DNA of 64,000 nucleotides from Streptomyces sp. TS71-3. Its GTDB lineage: Bacteria > Actinomycetota > Actinomycetes > Streptomycetales > Streptomycetaceae. The position numbers and the translations under genes are program-made. The first letter of the stretch is position 1; the number at the start of each line of letters is the position of its first letter. Positions 62,923-64,000 of the stretch are shown piece after piece. Location: positions 372,001 through 436,000 of the forward strand of contig NZ_BNEL01000003.1 in NCBI RefSeq assembly GCF_018327685.1, given 5' to 3'. The notes below the pieces were generated by a model, which was given only the letters and a program-made list of their open reading frames with translations, was not told the origin of the DNA and ran no database searches.

Positions 62923-63066
62923 GGGCCCAGCCCCTTGCGCCCGTCGGTCGGCTGTCGCCCCATCGCGGCTCCTCGCTCCCCCACTGCCTTGAGGGCGTGG
63001 GAGGCACCCCAGGGCCCAGCCCCTTGCGCCCGTCGGTCGGCTGTCGCCCCATCGCGGCTCCTCGCT
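62923..63066. repeat. 55-bp direct repeat around a MITE-like hairpin
   Basis: Bases 62923-62977 and 63012-63066 (starting GGGCCCAGCCCC) are the same. Between them is CTCCCCCACTGCC...GTGGGAGG, a shorter relative of the MITE hairpin. A dispersed GC-rich element lies at 62897-62917. The 62866-63364 gap has no gene. Confidence 0.8.
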
Positions 63067-63098
63067 AGCGCGGGATGTATCCCGAACCCGCGCCCCTT

Positions 63099-63330
63099 AG
63101 GTCGTGTCCGGCGGATCTTCGTGGGCCCGCGACTCCCCCACTGCCTGAAGGGCGTGGGTGGGGGTACCTCCCACGCCCGTTCAGGGCAGTGGGGGAGTGC
63201 CCCCAGTACCGCACCTCGCCGCGTTGTCGGAGTCATCCGAGTACGCCCCGTACGAGGACGATCCTCCGCCTTGCGATGCACGGCACCAGACGCCGCAGGC
63301 TGATCCACGAAGATCCGCCGGACACAACCT
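63099..63330. mobile_element. 232-bp MITE-like element, copy 2
   Basis: Same orientation and length as copy 1, with about five differences, one of them in the right terminal repeat (ACACAACC for ACACGACC). Flanks are TTAG and CTCC, with no clear target duplication. It lies between convergent FAD-oxidoreductase and MFS genes. Confidence 0.85.
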
Positions 63331-63364
63331 CCCCGGACAGAACACCTAGCGGGCCCAGCCCCCG

Positions 63365-64000
63365 TCAGGCCGTCACCGCCGCCGTGGCGCTCCCGCGGCG
63401 GATCACCAGGGACATCAGCGCCGCCCCCGCGCACAGCGCCCCCGCCGCGTACCAGACCACGTCGTAGGAGCCGAAGGCATCGCGGGCGACGCCGCCGAGG
63501 AAGGCGACGAGGGCCGCACCGACCTGGTGGGACGCGAGGACCCAGCCGAAGACGATGGCGCTGTCGTCGCCGAAGTGCTCCCGGCACAGCGCCACGGTCG
63601 GCGGCACGGTGGCGACCCAGTCGAGGCCGTAGAAGACGATGAAGAACAGCATCGTCGGGTGCACGCTCGGCCCGAGCAGCACCGGCAGGAAGAGCAGCGA
63701 GACGCCCCGCAGCGCGTAGTAGACGGCCAGCAGGCGGCGCGCCTCGAAGCGGTCCGTGAACCAGCCGGAGGCGATCGTCCCGCCGACGTCGAAGACGCCG
63801 ACCACGGCGAGCAGCGACGCGGCGGCCGTGACGGGCATGCCGTGGTCGTGCGCGGCGGGCACGAAATGCGTCTGGATCAGCCCGTTCGTGGACGCGCCGC
63901 AGATCGCGAAGGTGCCGGCGAGCAGCCAGAACGTGCCGGTGCGCGCCGCCGTGGACAGCACTCCGAGGGTGCGCCGCGCGGCGCCCCGCACCGGCGGCGG
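63365..64000 (-). CDS. MFS transporter, N-terminal part beyond the window
   Basis: At least 208 residues of a major-facilitator permease: about six membrane helices and the loop GWFTDRFEARRLL, resembling the family's cytoplasmic GxxxDRxxRR motif. It exports or imports a small molecule with proton coupling. The gene reads towards the left and its 5' half is outside. It ends at 63365 with no obvious terminator before the MITE. Substrate unknown. Confidence 0.88.
   Translation of the reverse strand, partial: PPPVRGAARRTLGVLSTAARTGTFWLLAGTFAICGASTNGLIQTHFVPAAHDHGMPVTAAASLLAVVGVFDVGGTIASGWFTDRFEARRLLAVYYALRGVSLLFLPVLLGPSVHPTMLFFIVFYGLDWVATVPPTVALCREHFGDDSAIVFGWVLASHQVGAALVAFLGGVARDAFGSYDVVWYAAGALCAGAALMSLVIRRGSATAAVTA

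Noticed and set aside
1..64000. tRNA, rRNA or CRISPR
   Set aside because: I saw no tRNA cloverleaf, rRNA segment or regularly spaced CRISPR-type repeat; the tandem repeats found have no unique spacers.

Overview
The window is very GC-rich, with GTG/ATG starts, strong third-position G/C bias, two rare TTA (bldA-type) codons, an F420 synthase gene and an afsR/afsS/afsK regulatory set. This points firmly to Streptomyces or a very close relative. Gene calls rest on reading the translations and motifs; no database search was possible.

Layout. (1) 0-9.4 kb: the end of a sodium:solute symporter, then two exported carbohydrate enzymes of probable fucosidase families (GH95-like and GH141-like), an NAD(P)-binding SDR and an atypical ADP-ribosylglycohydrolase. 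(2) 9.6-18.1 kb: a large STAND-type ATPase with TPR repeats, the F420 gene fbiC, and a Tat-exported PHP metallohydrolase. (3) 18.1-23.4 kb: a long non-coding stretch, then afsR and afsS with an 11-bp direct-repeat operator between them. (4) 23.8-28.7 kb: an exported beta-propeller/cell-wall-binding protein and an extra, bacterial-type leucyl-tRNA synthetase. (5) 28.9-43.7 kb: an accessory zone with a phospholipase D, an SDR lacking its catalytic Tyr/Lys, an APH-like kinase, a TauE/SafE permease, a ThuA-ricin secreted protein, a second full-length STAND-TPR paralogue (1108 aa versus 1110 aa for the first), a frameshifted gene, a dead STAND ATPase, an HTH/DUF397 pair and a NUDIX hydrolase. (6) 43.7-51.6 kb: a possible small biosynthetic locus (NTF2-like protein, acyl-CoA ligase, asparagine synthase, ornithine-cyclodeaminase-like enzyme, TTA-containing aminotransferase, NAD-dependent epimerase/reductase). 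(7) 51.7-55.8 kb: a compact four-gene operon of a NACHT ATPase with HEAT repeats, a small protein, a PIN-domain protein and a membrane/coiled-coil protein. (8) 56.1-64 kb: afsK, a small secreted protein, a TetR regulator, a GNAT, an FAD oxidoreductase, a partial MFS gene, and two copies of a 232-bp MITE.

How the parts fit. AfsK is known to phosphorylate AfsR, which activates afsS and so secondary metabolism. In S. coelicolor (from memory) these genes lie within a few kilobases; here afsS and afsK are about 33 kb apart, and the space between is filled with accessory genes, pseudogenes and conflict-type ATPases. A short repeat that is common in the flanking intergenic DNA is not seen between about 28.9 and 55.9 kb, which fits insertion or expansion there.

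Most interesting items: the NACHT-PIN-membrane operon; a tandem array of five ribosome-binding-site/start-codon modules ahead of the epimerase gene, forming overlapping micro-ORFs; the second LeuRS; the split AfsK/AfsR locus with an enlarged AfsS; and two palindromes that resemble DasR operators upstream of secreted proteins.
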